This document shows positions 1 through 7,940 of a stretch of DNA of 64,000 bases, piece after piece. Each line of letters starts with the position of its first letter. Positions within the stretch are counted from its first letter, which is position 1. The notes below the pieces were generated by a model. The model was given only the letters and a program-made list of their open reading frames with translations, was not told the origin of the DNA and made no database searches. This DNA comes from Lachnospiraceae bacterium (lineage in GTDB: Bacteria > Bacillota > Clostridia > Lachnospirales > Lachnospiraceae), in contig JAFLSW010000003.1 in assembly GCA_022510725.1 (NCBI GenBank), forward strand, positions 62,001 through 126,000, given 5' to 3'. The translations under genes and the position numbers were made by a program.

Positions 1-107
1 AATTCCCCGGACATGTCAGAAAATAGTGCCCTTTTGTTAAAAACGGGGCGCATTGTAGAAATATATTGCTGATTCTGTTCTAATCTTGTCAGTTCATTAA
101 AAAACAC
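1..107 (-). CDS. partial 5' end of an unidentified protein, runs off the window
   Basis: An open frame of 35 codons starts at a GTG (105-107) and continues past the left edge. A good ribosome binding site (GGGAGG at 115-120) sits 7 bases upstream of the GTG. The N-terminus reads as a soluble, polar stretch ending in RALFSDMSGE. A short ALFSD-like motif near the start recalls the N-terminal domain of some clostridial GH13 alpha-glucosidases, but this is a weak guess from a few residues. It is oriented away from oriC like its neighbours. Only the first ~35 residues are visible, so the function is left open. Confidence 0.45.
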   Translation of the reverse strand, partial: MFFNELTRLEQNQQYISTMRPVFNKRALFSDMSGE

Positions 108-188
108 GCCGTATCCTCCCTGATTGCCCTACTGTATTTTATTCTAACATAATCGCTTTTGACATTCCACTAATATTTTTTGACAGGA

Positions 189-219
189 AAAAAGACAGCG
201 TTCGCACCACTGTCTTTTT
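189..219. terminator. bidirectional intrinsic terminator
   Basis: AAAAAGACAG (189-198) pairs with CTGTCTTTTT (210-219) around an 11-base loop. A-runs on one side and T-runs on the other make it usable on both strands. It lies between ftsH and the partial gene at the left edge and most likely ends ftsH transcription. Confidence 0.6.
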
Positions 220-272
220 CGAGAAGGTATTTCTTTCTTTTGGGGTATAGCAAAAAACTATGTAATGTATTG

Positions 273-302
273 GGGGGTTACGAGTATATTGTAGCAACCC
301 CC
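273..302. other. GC-rich stem-loop downstream of ftsH
   Basis: GGGGGTT (273-279) pairs with AACCCCC (296-302) around a 16-base AT-rich loop. There is no T-run directly after it on either strand, so it is not a standard terminator. It could stabilise the 3' end of the ftsH mRNA. The rest of 121-377 shows no gene. Confidence 0.4.
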
Positions 303-377
303 TCTAAGAAAGTCTAGTTTCAGCATTCACAAATATAACAAATAAAACTTATATTTTTTGTCTAATTTGCACAAAAA

Positions 378-2189
378 TCAGAACAGCGCTTCAAATTCCG
401 CCATGGTGATCCGCTCTTTTTCTAAAAGAAGATCCGCACATTTATGGAGTATTCCTTCGTTTTCCATAATGATCTTTTTCGCCATCTGATAGCAGTTATC
501 TACGATCTCTTTTACTTCCTGATCGATCTTTCCTGCCACCATTTCACTATGGCTTCTGGTGTGCGCCAGATCCCGTCCGATAAATACATCTTCTCCTTCT
601 TCGTCATAGTTGATGGTGCCGATGTTATCAGACATACCATAACGGGTTACCATTTTCCTTGCTACCCGGGTAGCGCTTCTGATATCGGAAGATGCACCGG
701 TGGTAATATCGTCAAAGATCAATTCCTCTGCAATACGGCCTCCCAGGGCAACCATGATCTTATGGAGCATCTTGCCTTTGGTTAAAAACATCTCATCCTT
801 TTCCGGCAAAGGCATGGTATAGCCTGCCGCGCCCAGGCCCGTAGGTATGATGGAAACCGTATACACCGGTTCCATATCCGGCAGTACATGATGCAGAATA
901 GCATGTCCCGCTTCGTGATAAGCGGTGATCCGTTTTTCCTGCTCGGAAACGATACGGCTTTTCTTTTCCGTACCTACGCCCATTTTGATAAAGGCTTTCT
1001 TTACATCCTCATCACAAATATATTCCCTGTCGGATTTTGCCGCGATCAGCGCTGACTCGTTTAACAGGTTCTCCAGATCCGCACCGGTAAATCCGGCAGT
1101 AGTCTGAGCAATGTGTTCTAAGTTCACATCCTCTGCAAGGGGCTTATTCTTAGCATAAACCTTTAATATCTCTTCCCTGCCCCCGATATCCGGTACGCCA
1201 ATACTGATCTTACGGTCAAATCGTCCCGGTCTTAATATGGCAGGATCCAAAATATCCACACGGTTGGTTGCCGCCAGCACGATGATGCCTTCATTTTCTT
1301 TAAAGCCGTCCATTTCTACCAGCAGCTGGTTTAATGTCTGTTCTCTTTCATCGTGACCACCGCCCATGCCGGTACCCCTTCTACGGGCAACTGCATCAAT
1401 CTCATCGATAAAAACGATACACGGATTATTTTTCTTAGCATCCTCAAACAGATCCCTGACGCGGGATGCACCGACACCGACAAACATTTCTACAAAGTCT
1501 GAACCGGAAATGGAGAAAAAGGGTACATCCGCCTCTCCTGCAATGGCCTTTGCCAATAAAGTCTTACCCGTACCGGGCGGGCCCTCCAACAAAACGCCTT
1601 TGGGAATCCTTGCACCTACTTTTATGAATTTCCCGGGTTCCCGTAAGAACTCTACGATCTCCGCCAGCTCTTCTTTTTCTTCCTTTAAGCCGGCGACATC
1701 TGCAAAGGTCGCCTTTTTGGGACCGCCTACCTCCAGCCTTGCCCGGTTCTTTCCGAAATTCATAGCCTTATTGCCGCCGCTTGCTGCTGCCATCTGGCTG
1801 TTTAGAAAGACCATGAATAGTACAAATACGATCACAACCAGCAGAATGGGGAGCATATAGGATTTAAACCAGGAATCCTGAGGAATATTGTTCATCAGCA
1901 CAGGAATCTGGTTCTCATCCAGCAGATCTTCCATTTCTCCCACATCAGCTACATATAAGATCGTACTGTTCCCGTCTTTAAAATAGATATTTAATCGTCC
2001 CGTAGGGGTCTGTTCATTGGGATCGATCTCAACCTGCAAAACATTGCCCGCTGCAATATCCGCCAAAAATTGAACCCTGGTATAAGCCCGGGAATTGCTC
2101 TTGGTCATTTCCAGATAAATGCAGGCCAACAATAATAAAAATATGACAAAGATTAAGATAATGCCTCCGTTAAATGGTTTCTTCTTCAA
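378..2189 (-). CDS. ftsH: ATP-dependent zinc metalloprotease FtsH
   Basis: Membrane-anchored AAA+ protease that degrades short-lived and damaged membrane proteins. The 603 residues carry two N-terminal membrane segments (about 8-26 and 112-130) flanking a small extracellular domain. The AAA domain has Walker A GPPGTGKT (203-210), Walker B with D262-E263 and the SRH around residues 305-325. The zinc protease motif HEAGH is at 425-429. Length and domain order match the family. It is the last gene of the spoIIE-tilS-hpt-ftsH run, the same order as in Bacillus, and lies 12 bases after hpt. Confidence 0.97.
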   Translation of the reverse strand: MKKKPFNGGIILIFVIFLLLLACIYLEMTKSNSRAYTRVQFLADIAAGNVLQVEIDPNEQTPTGRLNIYFKDGNSTILYVADVGEMEDLLDENQIPVLMNNIPQDSWFKSYMLPILLVVIVFVLFMVFLNSQMAAASGGNKAMNFGKNRARLEVGGPKKATFADVAGLKEEKEELAEIVEFLREPGKFIKVGARIPKGVLLEGPPGTGKTLLAKAIAGEADVPFFSISGSDFVEMFVGVGASRVRDLFEDAKKNNPCIVFIDEIDAVARRRGTGMGGGHDEREQTLNQLLVEMDGFKENEGIIVLAATNRVDILDPAILRPGRFDRKISIGVPDIGGREEILKVYAKNKPLAEDVNLEHIAQTTAGFTGADLENLLNESALIAAKSDREYICDEDVKKAFIKMGVGTEKKSRIVSEQEKRITAYHEAGHAILHHVLPDMEPVYTVSIIPTGLGAAGYTMPLPEKDEMFLTKGKMLHKIMVALGGRIAEELIFDDITTGASSDIRSATRVARKMVTRYGMSDNIGTINYDEEGEDVFIGRDLAHTRSHSEMVAGKIDQEVKEIVDNCYQMAKKIIMENEGILHKCADLLLEKERITMAEFEALF

Positions 2190-2201
2190 AACTGCCTCCT
2201 A

Positions 2202-2729
2202 TTATCTTCCCGGATTCACTACACCGATGTAGGGAAGATTCCTATATTTTTGTGCATAATCAAGACCATAGCCCACAACAAACTGATCGGGTATGCTAAA
2301 GCCTATGTAATCCGCCTGTACATCTGTCACTCTTCTGGCCGGCTTGTCCAAGAGCGTACACAGCTTCAGACTTTTGGGATTGCGCTTTTTCAGTATTTCC
2401 ATTAAGTAACTTAATGTCCGTCCCGTATCCACAATGTCCTCTACCACAATAACATGTTTTCCTTCAATGGACTCATCCAAATCTTTGATCATCCGAACTT
2501 CTCCGCTGGAATTGGTACTGTTTCCGTAACTGGTAACAGATATAAAATCCAAAATCAGGGAAAGATCGATTCTTTTTGCCAGTTCACAGGCAAAAAAACT
2601 GGCGCCTTTCAGCGTACAGATCAAAACGATCTCTTCTCCCCGATAATCCAGCGTGATCTTTTCTCCAAGCTGTCTGATCCGATTGTTCACTTCCCTTTCG
2701 GGAAACAATATATCTATCCTATCTCCCAT
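2202..2729 (-). CDS. hpt: hypoxanthine phosphoribosyltransferase
   Basis: Purine salvage enzyme that makes IMP or GMP from hypoxanthine or guanine plus PRPP. The 175 residues include the PRPP-binding motif VVEDIVDTG (about 95-103) and the KGA loop near residue 41, both typical of type I phosphoribosyltransferases. The start has a strong GGGAGG site 8 bases upstream and overlaps the end of tilS by 11 bases, so the two are translationally linked. The tilS-hpt-ftsH order is widely conserved in Firmicutes. Confidence 0.95.
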   Translation of the reverse strand: MGDRIDILFPEREVNNRIRQLGEKITLDYRGEEIVLICTLKGASFFACELAKRIDLSLILDFISVTSYGNSTNSSGEVRMIKDLDESIEGKHVIVVEDIVDTGRTLSYLMEILKKRNPKSLKLCTLLDKPARRVTDVQADYIGFSIPDQFVVGYGLDYAQKYRNLPYIGVVNPGR

Positions 2730-4059
2730 CTTCGTTCCTCCCTAAAACGGAAATCTCCAAAATCCGCTTTGTTTCCTCTGTCACTTTATAATAACTGCTG
2801 ATACGATGCCCTATGATCCATAAAATGTGATCCTCTTCTGCGATCAAAAGTATCCCATCCCGTTCAAAACGGGATATTTTTTCATCCACAAAATAATCCT
2901 GCAGTTTCTTTTTTGCCTTTTCCCCACAGTAAAAATAATCTCCCTTTTTTCTATAACGCACTACGGGGCAGGTTTTTATTTTATCATAATCGAACCATTT
3001 CGTATATGGCTTGTTTGGAATATTCACGAATTTTTCATAGGGAAAAACTCTATATTCTATAGAAACCTGTCCCGTTTCATCCTTTAGAAATGTCTCCGGC
3101 TGTTCTTTGCTGATCCAAAGGTTATGCTGATCGGTTTCTGCCTTTAACCCATATTTTAAAGAAGCACTCCTGCCGCTTTGGCTTTCCAACAGCCTTAAGA
3201 CCTCCTCCACATGGGAACGGGCCAGATCTTTTTTCCTGCCACAAGCCTTTGCCTGTACTTCGTAGATCAGGGCAGATCTTAAATAAGGATGAAGGGCCTG
3301 CAATTTCTCTTTTTTTATGAAATATCCCTTTTCATCCTCTTTTACCAGTTCTTTACAGCTTTGATCCACCATACAGGCAAGATAGTCTTCCGCCTCCCTG
3401 AAAAGCTCTGCACTTCTGGCAATATTTGCCTTGCTGTTTTCACAGACCTCTTCTGCCAGAGGCAGCAGGGAAAGCCGAATCTTATTTCTGGAAAAGGAGA
3501 CATCAAAGTTGCTTTCATCCGTTACATATTTCAGTCCCTTTTCTTCCATAAAGGAAAGAATCTCTTCTTTGTTAACACATAAAAGCGGCCGAATAAAACG
3601 GTCTCTTACGGGACGCATGCCGCCCAGTCCCCGCATACCGCTTCCCCGACATAAATGAAACAAGACCGTTTCCGCCTGATCATCCTCGTGATGAGCCAAA
3701 GCGATCTTCGCCTCCGGATATCTTTCGAAGGCCTGATAGCGCAGCCATCTTGCAGCTTCCTCAAGACCAATGCCTTCCGTCTCGGCATAAGCCCTGGCAT
3801 CCACCTTGACAGTTTCACAGGGTATCTCATGGCTTTCACAGAGTTTTTTTACAAAGGCTTCCTCTTCATCCGCTTCTTTTCTTAACTGATGATTGATATG
3901 AACCGCCTTTAGGGAAAAGTCCATGGAAGACGCCAAAGTTTGCAGCAAAAAGAGAAGGCAGACCGAATCCGCCCCTCCCGAAAGTCCAACCACTATTTTG
4001 TCACCGGCATGGATCATTTGGTGCTTTGCCATGTAAGCCTTTACTTTTTCAACTATCAT
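2719..4059 (-). CDS. tilS: tRNA(Ile)-lysidine synthase TilS
   Basis: Modifies the wobble C of tRNA-Ile(CAU) to lysidine so that it reads AUA codons. The N-terminal PP-loop ATPase motif SGGADS is at 27-32, and the 446-residue length allows the C-terminal TilS substrate-binding domains. The start fits the family N-terminus. Unusually, no Shine-Dalgarno sequence precedes the ATG: a promoter-like pair (TTGATT, 17 bases, TATATT) ends only 6 bases before it, which would give a leaderless transcript. The gene also lies 31 bases after spoIIE and may be read through from it. Confidence 0.95.
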   Translation of the reverse strand: MIVEKVKAYMAKHQMIHAGDKIVVGLSGGADSVCLLFLLQTLASSMDFSLKAVHINHQLRKEADEEEAFVKKLCESHEIPCETVKVDARAYAETEGIGLEEAARWLRYQAFERYPEAKIALAHHEDDQAETVLFHLCRGSGMRGLGGMRPVRDRFIRPLLCVNKEEILSFMEEKGLKYVTDESNFDVSFSRNKIRLSLLPLAEEVCENSKANIARSAELFREAEDYLACMVDQSCKELVKEDEKGYFIKKEKLQALHPYLRSALIYEVQAKACGRKKDLARSHVEEVLRLLESQSGRSASLKYGLKAETDQHNLWISKEQPETFLKDETGQVSIEYRVFPYEKFVNIPNKPYTKWFDYDKIKTCPVVRYRKKGDYFYCGEKAKKKLQDYFVDEKISRFERDGILLIAEEDHILWIIGHRISSYYKVTEETKRILEISVLGRNEDGR

Positions 4060-4065
4060 GACTAC

Positions 4066-4094
4066 AATATACCGTCATTACAAGGAAAAATCAA
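4066..4094 (-). promoter_or_regulatory. candidate sigma-A promoter giving leaderless tilS mRNA
   Basis: On the minus strand TTGATT (4094-4089) and TATATT (4071-4066) are separated by 17 bases. Six bases then lead straight to the tilS ATG (4059), so the predicted +1 coincides with the start codon. No SD-like purine run is present between. The -35 overlaps the spoIIE stop codon. Confidence 0.4.
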
Positions 4095-5281
4095 GTATTT
4101 GCCCAGACACCCAATACGATCACCGTCATATCATCCTGAATTTTTCCTCCTGCATTGGCAATGGCCACATTCAACAACATATTTGCCATCTGACGGGGAT
4201 TTTCATATTCCAGCTGCCCGATAAATTCATATAAAGGCATCTCGTTAAAACCACTTTCATAAGCATCTATGACCCCATCACTCATTATGATCAGATAGTC
4301 TCCATCTTCTATGCCATAAGCATATTCTTCCGGTTCCACTTTGGAGAAGATCCCAAGAGGAAGAGAGCTTGTCCCCACTTTAAAGACGGTTCTGTTTCGT
4401 TTTAAAAAGGAGGCTGCAGCTCCATATTTCAAAAATCGGCAGGTACCCTGATATAGATCGATCTCACAGGAATCTAAAGTAATGGTTCGTTCCTTCATGC
4501 TCTTTAAATACATCATGGAATTGATCAGCGTTGTCGCTTTTTCCATGTGGAAACCTGTTTCCATAAACTTGTCCAAAAGATCCATCATTTTTTCACTATC
4601 CCTGGCAGCTTCTTCTCCGGATCCCATACCGTCGGAAAGGGCGGCCAAATACATTCCTTTTCCGAATTCTTTTAAAAGATAGCTGTCTCCCGATTTTGTT
4701 TCCCCTTCCTTTTTCGCTCTGGCAATGCCCTCAACCACAAAATAATTGACCTCTTCCTCAAAGATCAGCGTCACCGGCTCGTCATGGACATAAGAAGCAT
4801 TGGTGCTATGATGACGGAGCCTTTTATGGCACAGCTCGGAAAGAAATTCCATTAGATCATCGGTATGATAAACCTCGTCACCCGAAGCCCGGACACACAT
4901 ACCGATCTCCAAATGATCTTTGCTTTCCACCACATACAGATCTTTTATGATCAAACCGTTTTCTTTCAGTCCTTTTATGATCTTTTTCCGGATCCGTTCT
5001 AAGATATAAGAGGTGGCATAGGTTTCACTGGCTAATTCACTTAATACTCTGGCAGTTTCGTCCAATTGTCCTGCCAGAAGCACATTTTGCTCCTGTCTGG
5101 ATTTATATAGGTAGAGCTGAAGCTGTGAACCGGGAAGGATTTCTACAGGTTCTTCAAAGCTTTCCGCTATTTCTTTTAAAGTATCTGCATATAAGATCAG
5201 CCGCCGCCTTCCATATTCCGGCATGACCGTATGGCTGACTTCCTCTCGCTCCATGATATTCCATTTCATAGACAGCACCAC
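4091..5281 (-). CDS. spoIIE: SpoIIE-type PP2C phosphatase lacking the membrane domain
   Basis: Serine phosphatase of the SpoIIE family, which in Bacillus dephosphorylates SpoIIAA to activate sigma-F in the forespore. The catalytic PP2C features are present: SGDS at 197-200, LSDGMGSGEEA at 215-225, MSDG at 333-336 and DDMT at 383-386. Residues ~20-170 look like the regulatory region before the phosphatase. The protein has only 397 residues, against about 820 in B. subtilis, and no membrane segments. The next gene (divIC) stops 130 bases upstream, so there is no room for them. The start is uncertain: GTG 5281, or ATG 5269. A GGAGG at 5297-5301 better fits an out-of-frame ATG at 5291. Position between divIC and tilS supports orthology. 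Confidence 0.85.
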   Translation of the reverse strand: MVLSMKWNIMEREEVSHTVMPEYGRRRLILYADTLKEIAESFEEPVEILPGSQLQLYLYKSRQEQNVLLAGQLDETARVLSELASETYATSYILERIRKKIIKGLKENGLIIKDLYVVESKDHLEIGMCVRASGDEVYHTDDLMEFLSELCHKRLRHHSTNASYVHDEPVTLIFEEEVNYFVVEGIARAKKEGETKSGDSYLLKEFGKGMYLAALSDGMGSGEEAARDSEKMMDLLDKFMETGFHMEKATTLINSMMYLKSMKERTITLDSCEIDLYQGTCRFLKYGAAASFLKRNRTVFKVGTSSLPLGIFSKVEPEEYAYGIEDGDYLIIMSDGVIDAYESGFNEMPLYEFIGQLEYENPRQMANMLLNVAIANAGGKIQDDMTVIVLGVWANT

Positions 5282-5301
5282 TCTTTTCCATTTTTGCCTC
5301 C

Positions 5302-5335
5302 ATTATATAAAAGATCCTCCATAAAGTATGTCGAA
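5302..5335 (-). promoter_or_regulatory. Spo0A-type spoIIE promoter with 21-bp spacer
   Basis: A TGTCGAA motif (5329-5335, the 0A-box core) overlaps a -35-like TCGACA (5334-5329, minus strand). A perfect -10 TATAAT (5307-5302) follows after 21 bases. B. subtilis spoIIE is known to use a Spo0A-activated sigma-A promoter with the same over-long 21-bp spacing. The predicted +1 is near 5295. Confidence 0.55.
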
Positions 5336-5366
5336 ATAAATAGGTTGTCCCAAAAAAGTAAGCGAC

Positions 5367-5410
5367 AAAAAAGGACAGCCCCCTGCCTATCCGGCATAGG
5401 ATTCTGTCCT
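5367..5410 (-). terminator. intrinsic terminator after divIC
   Basis: On the minus strand AGGACAG (5410-5404) pairs with CTGTCCT (5378-5372) with an inner CCTAT/ATAGG helix, followed by a T-run. The divIC TAG stop (5411-5409) overlaps the base of the stem. It separates the yabP-yabQ-divIC unit from spoIIE. Confidence 0.75.
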
Positions 5411-5711
5411 AATTCATTTTAAATACGATCTCGCCTTCTTTTACAAGTCCCAGCTTCTCTTTTGCCACCTCTTCAATATAGGCCTGTGTCTGGGTGTACT
5501 TTTTAAATTCTTCTAATTCGGCAGCCCGGCGTTCTTCTTCTTCTATCAAGGCATCCAATTCTGCTTCTCTTGCCAGATAGGTCTCCTGTTTTTGCCTCAG
5601 CGTAACACTATTGACGGTAACTACCACCAAGAGCATCAATACAACAGCAGAAACTAAGAACATCCCGAGACGATTTTGCCGTTTCCCCCGAAACGCAACT
5701 CTACGGCTCAT
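5409..5711 (-). CDS. divIC: septum formation initiator DivIC/FtsB
   Basis: Small bitopic division protein that joins FtsL in the divisome. The 100 residues show a short basic cytoplasmic N-terminus, one membrane helix (about 17-35) and an extracellular coiled coil rich in Glu and Ala, ending in the conserved AKEKLGLVKEGEIVF segment. This is the typical layout and length. The start overlaps the end of yabQ by 11 bases, and the yabP-yabQ-divIC order is that of sporulating Firmicutes. Confidence 0.9.
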   Translation of the reverse strand: MSRRVAFRGKRQNRLGMFLVSAVVLMLLVVVTVNSVTLRQKQETYLAREAELDALIEEEERRAAELEEFKKYTQTQAYIEEVAKEKLGLVKEGEIVFKMN

Positions 5712-6291
5712 AGTTACCCCTCTTATCCTTCTCTTTTTTTTCTTTTTCTCTTTTCTTTCTTTTTGCTTCCTGCTCTTTTTTCTTCTTCAGCTTTTTCTGT
5801 TTTCTCTCATCTTTGCGTTTACATAATATTATCTTAACCTTTTTTATGTCGCCCGTCAACTTCTTTTTTACTTGTTTTTTTATTTTTTTTCTTAGCTTTC
5901 TCCACTTGCTGAATGCCCTATTTATCAACCTTTTGACGGGTCGGAACAAAAACCGTAAAACCCTTTGCACTATATCTTGTATGGTTTTTATAAGTGTTGA
6001 CATAATTTCTACAAGATGTTCTCCTATGGTATATTTATAGATCAGCATACCCACTGCTGCCCCTGCAATGGAAAACCAGCGAATGACACCGTTATTGGTT
6101 TCATACAACATAAAAAATAAAAAAACTGCCGCTCCAAACCAAAAAACCAAATCTTCTACTGCGATCCAGAAAGTTCCATGCCTTACAACCCGGCGAAAGA
6201 TCCGAAAGCAGTCATATACTACGGTAATACAGATGCCTGACAAAAAGCAGAAAAACAAAAATTGTCCTTCACTGACGATCTGTCCGCTCAT
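5701..6291 (-). CDS. yabQ: spore cortex biosynthesis protein YabQ
   Basis: Membrane protein required for spore cortex formation in B. subtilis. About four hydrophobic segments occupy residues 10-105 (for example SEGQFLFFCFLSGICITVVYD near the start). A very lysine-rich cytoplasmic tail follows (about 130-195), longer than usual. Start and yabP stop share TAATG, so translation is coupled. Identification rests on topology, on the N-terminal pattern and on position between yabP and divIC. Confidence 0.88.
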   Translation of the reverse strand: MSGQIVSEGQFLFFCFLSGICITVVYDCFRIFRRVVRHGTFWIAVEDLVFWFGAAVFLFFMLYETNNGVIRWFSIAGAAVGMLIYKYTIGEHLVEIMSTLIKTIQDIVQRVLRFLFRPVKRLINRAFSKWRKLRKKIKKQVKKKLTGDIKKVKIILCKRKDERKQKKLKKKKEQEAKRKKREKEKKEKDKRGNYEP

Positions 6292-6584
6292 TATTTAAAC
6301 AGCTTCCCTAACAGAGATTCTCCCTTTGATCCATATCCCGATGTTTCGGAATAAGTAAGGCTGTCGATCTTTCCTTCTACATCCACTTCTCCTTTTTCCA
6401 GGGTAAGTCGGTTTACATGAAGGTCGCTGCCTTTTATCATCAGCATTCCCTGATCTGTTTCCAATAATATTTCTGCCAAATCAAAAGAGAGCACATCCGA
6501 TACACCGCTGACCATACATGTCCTTCTATTTGTCAGCATCATCTTATGGGCCCTCTGTTTTGTATTCATATCTTCCATCTGCAT
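6291..6584 (-). CDS. yabP: sporulation protein YabP
   Basis: Small protein of the YabP family, needed for cortex assembly with YabQ. The 97 residues contain the family core, including NRRTCMVSGVSDVLSFD and the GSDLHVNRLTLEKGEVDVEG segment. The ATG at 6584 abuts the GGAGGAGG site. The third codon ATG (6578) has better spacing and is probably the true start. The 91 bases upstream, between rqcP and yabP, show no terminator and may hold a sporulation promoter that I could not define. Confidence 0.88.
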   Translation of the reverse strand: MQMEDMNTKQRAHKMMLTNRRTCMVSGVSDVLSFDLAEILLETDQGMLMIKGSDLHVNRLTLEKGEVDVEGKIDSLTYSETSGYGSKGESLLGKLFK

Positions 6585-6675
6585 ACCTCCTCCTAATCCG
6601 GGTGCGGACAGGCAAAGGCATTTTGCCAGATTCTATCTGCACATTAAAATATATTAGAAGGATTTTAAAATATGC

Positions 6676-6915
6676 CTATAAATAACGAAACATTTCTTTT
6701 GCTTCTTCTTTTTTAACAGTTTCCGTTACCAAAAGGACTTCTACCTTCACATCCTTATTGCCGAAATTGATGGTGATCTCATCCCCCACCTTCACTTCTG
6801 TTCCCGCTTTTGCCGGTTTACCGTTTATCATTACCCGGCCTGCGTCACAGGCTTCATTTGCTACTGTTCTTCTTTTGATCAATCTGGAAACCTTTAAATA
6901 TTTATCAAGTCTCAT
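6676..6915 (-). CDS. rqcP: S4-domain ribosome quality-control factor RqcP
   Basis: RNA-binding protein (YabO/RqcP) that works with RqcH to add C-terminal Ala tails to stalled chains on free 50S subunits. The 79 residues are essentially one S4 domain starting MRLDKYLKVSRLIKRRTVA, with the GRVMINGKPAK loop. Length and sequence are typical. A clear GGAG site precedes the ATG. The HU terminator lies just upstream, so it may depend on read-through or its own promoter. Confidence 0.92.
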   Translation of the reverse strand: MRLDKYLKVSRLIKRRTVANEACDAGRVMINGKPAKAGTEVKVGDEITINFGNKDVKVEVLLVTETVKKEEAKEMFRYL

Positions 6916-6933
6916 TTTGCTCTCCTACGGATG

Positions 6934-6967
6934 AAAAAAGAAGCCTCTGCATAATGCAAAGGCTTCT
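6934..6967 (-). terminator. intrinsic terminator after HU gene
   Basis: A near-perfect 14-base inverted repeat (6939-6952 with 6954-6967, one mismatch) reads AGAAGCCT...AGGCTTCT on the minus strand and is followed by six T. It lies 16 bases beyond the HU stop and 18 before rqcP starts. Confidence 0.8.
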
Positions 6968-6982
6968 CTCGTTGTAATTAGA

Positions 6983-7258
6983 TTAACCGTTTACTAAATC
7001 CTTTAATGCTTTACCAGCTTTGAATTTAGGTGCTTTAGATGCAGGAATCTTCATAGATTTTCCTGTCTGAGGATTTCTACCTTCTCTTGCTGCTCTTTCG
7101 GAAACCTCAAATGTTCCGAAGCCAACTAACTGGATCTTGTCACCTTTCTTTAACTGTGCTCCAACGATGTCTGTGAAAGCCTTTAATGCTTTCTCTGCGT
7201 CCTTCTTAGAGATTCCTGCCTGATCAGCAATAGCTGCAACCAATTCTGTTTTGTTCAT
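6983..7258 (-). CDS. hup: HU family DNA-binding protein
   Basis: Histone-like nucleoid protein that bends DNA as a dimer. The 91 residues match HU throughout: [15 protein letters not shown] at the start, the GFGTFEV core and the arm sequence [24 protein letters not shown], including the Pro that intercalates. An AGGAGGAG site, a consensus promoter and a tight terminator suggest high expression as a single gene, with some read-through into rqcP. Confidence 0.97.
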   Translation of the reverse strand: MNKTELVAAIADQAGISKKDAEKALKAFTDIVGAQLKKGDKIQLVGFGTFEVSERAAREGRNPQTGKSMKIPASKAPKFKAGKALKDLVNG

Positions 7259-7323
7259 TTCGAACTCCTCCTATATACTGCGTATCATAATTTTTTTGCG
7301 TTACCTTTAAACGCCTAACATTA

Positions 7324-7352
7324 TTTATAATCTCTTTTGTCTCATTTGTCAA
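7324..7352 (-). promoter_or_regulatory. sigma-A promoter of the HU gene
   Basis: A perfect -35 TTGACA (7352-7347) and a -10 TATAAA (7329-7324) are 17 bases apart on the minus strand, 65 bases before the HU start. Confidence 0.75.
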
Positions 7353-7403
7353 GAAAATATTGGGAAAAATAGGCACTTTTGGGCAATTTTTCTATTTTGC
7401 ATA

Positions 7404-7934
7404 TCATAGAAAGGTTTTATAAAATTTCGCAAAGACCTTTCTAAAGCGCTTTTTTAATATGGGTTCCTTAAAACTCTGTTCTTTTTTCTCCAAAGATTTT
7501 ATCTCTTTCCATGTTTTGACCTGTGACCGGTCCGGTTCTTTTCCCAAAAGGGGCGTTCCGTCCGGCGCAAATACATGGGGATGCCTGCGGACCATTTTTT
7601 CACTGATGCCCCGGATCACATCATCCAAGGTAAATAGTCCTTCTTCTTCGGCGATCCGGGCATGCAGTACTACCTGCATCAATACATCTCCCAGCTCTTC
7701 CTGCATGCTTTCTTTGTTTCCGGTCTTCTCATAAAGCTTAATGCCGGAGACTGCTTCCGCAGCCTCTTCGATCATGCAGCCTGTAAGAGATCCATGGGTC
7801 TGGGCTTTGTCCCAGGGACAGCCAAACTCTCCTCTTAAAGTCTCTATGATCTTCCGGAAATCATCCATGGAATAGTTTCTCTGTTTCGTATCTGTTTTAT
7901 TCATCTGTTCATACATTCGTTTAATCTGATCCAA
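7404..7934 (-). CDS. mazG: MazG-type nucleoside triphosphate pyrophosphohydrolase
   Basis: Hydrolyses NTPs to NMP and pyrophosphate, a housecleaning role. The acidic metal-binding motifs are visible: MIEEAAEAVSGI and QEELGDVLMQVVLHARIAEEEG. It has a single MazG domain of 176 residues, shorter than the two-domain B. subtilis YabN, which also carries a methylase-like half. The frame opens with TTG (7934); ATG codons at 7916 and 7904 are alternative starts, and the site upstream is weak. It follows the phosphoglucomutase by 6 bases. Confidence 0.9.
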   Translation of the reverse strand: MDQIKRMYEQMNKTDTKQRNYSMDDFRKIIETLRGEFGCPWDKAQTHGSLTGCMIEEAAEAVSGIKLYEKTGNKESMQEELGDVLMQVVLHARIAEEEGLFTLDDVIRGISEKMVRRHPHVFAPDGTPLLGKEPDRSQVKTWKEIKSLEKKEQSFKEPILKKRFRKVFAKFYKTFL

Positions 7935-7940
7935 CCGTTC

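Noticed and set aside
5880..5960. Low-complexity repeat in yabQ
   Set aside because: The T/A-rich tract simply encodes the lysine-rich tail of YabQ; it is not a separate repeat element.
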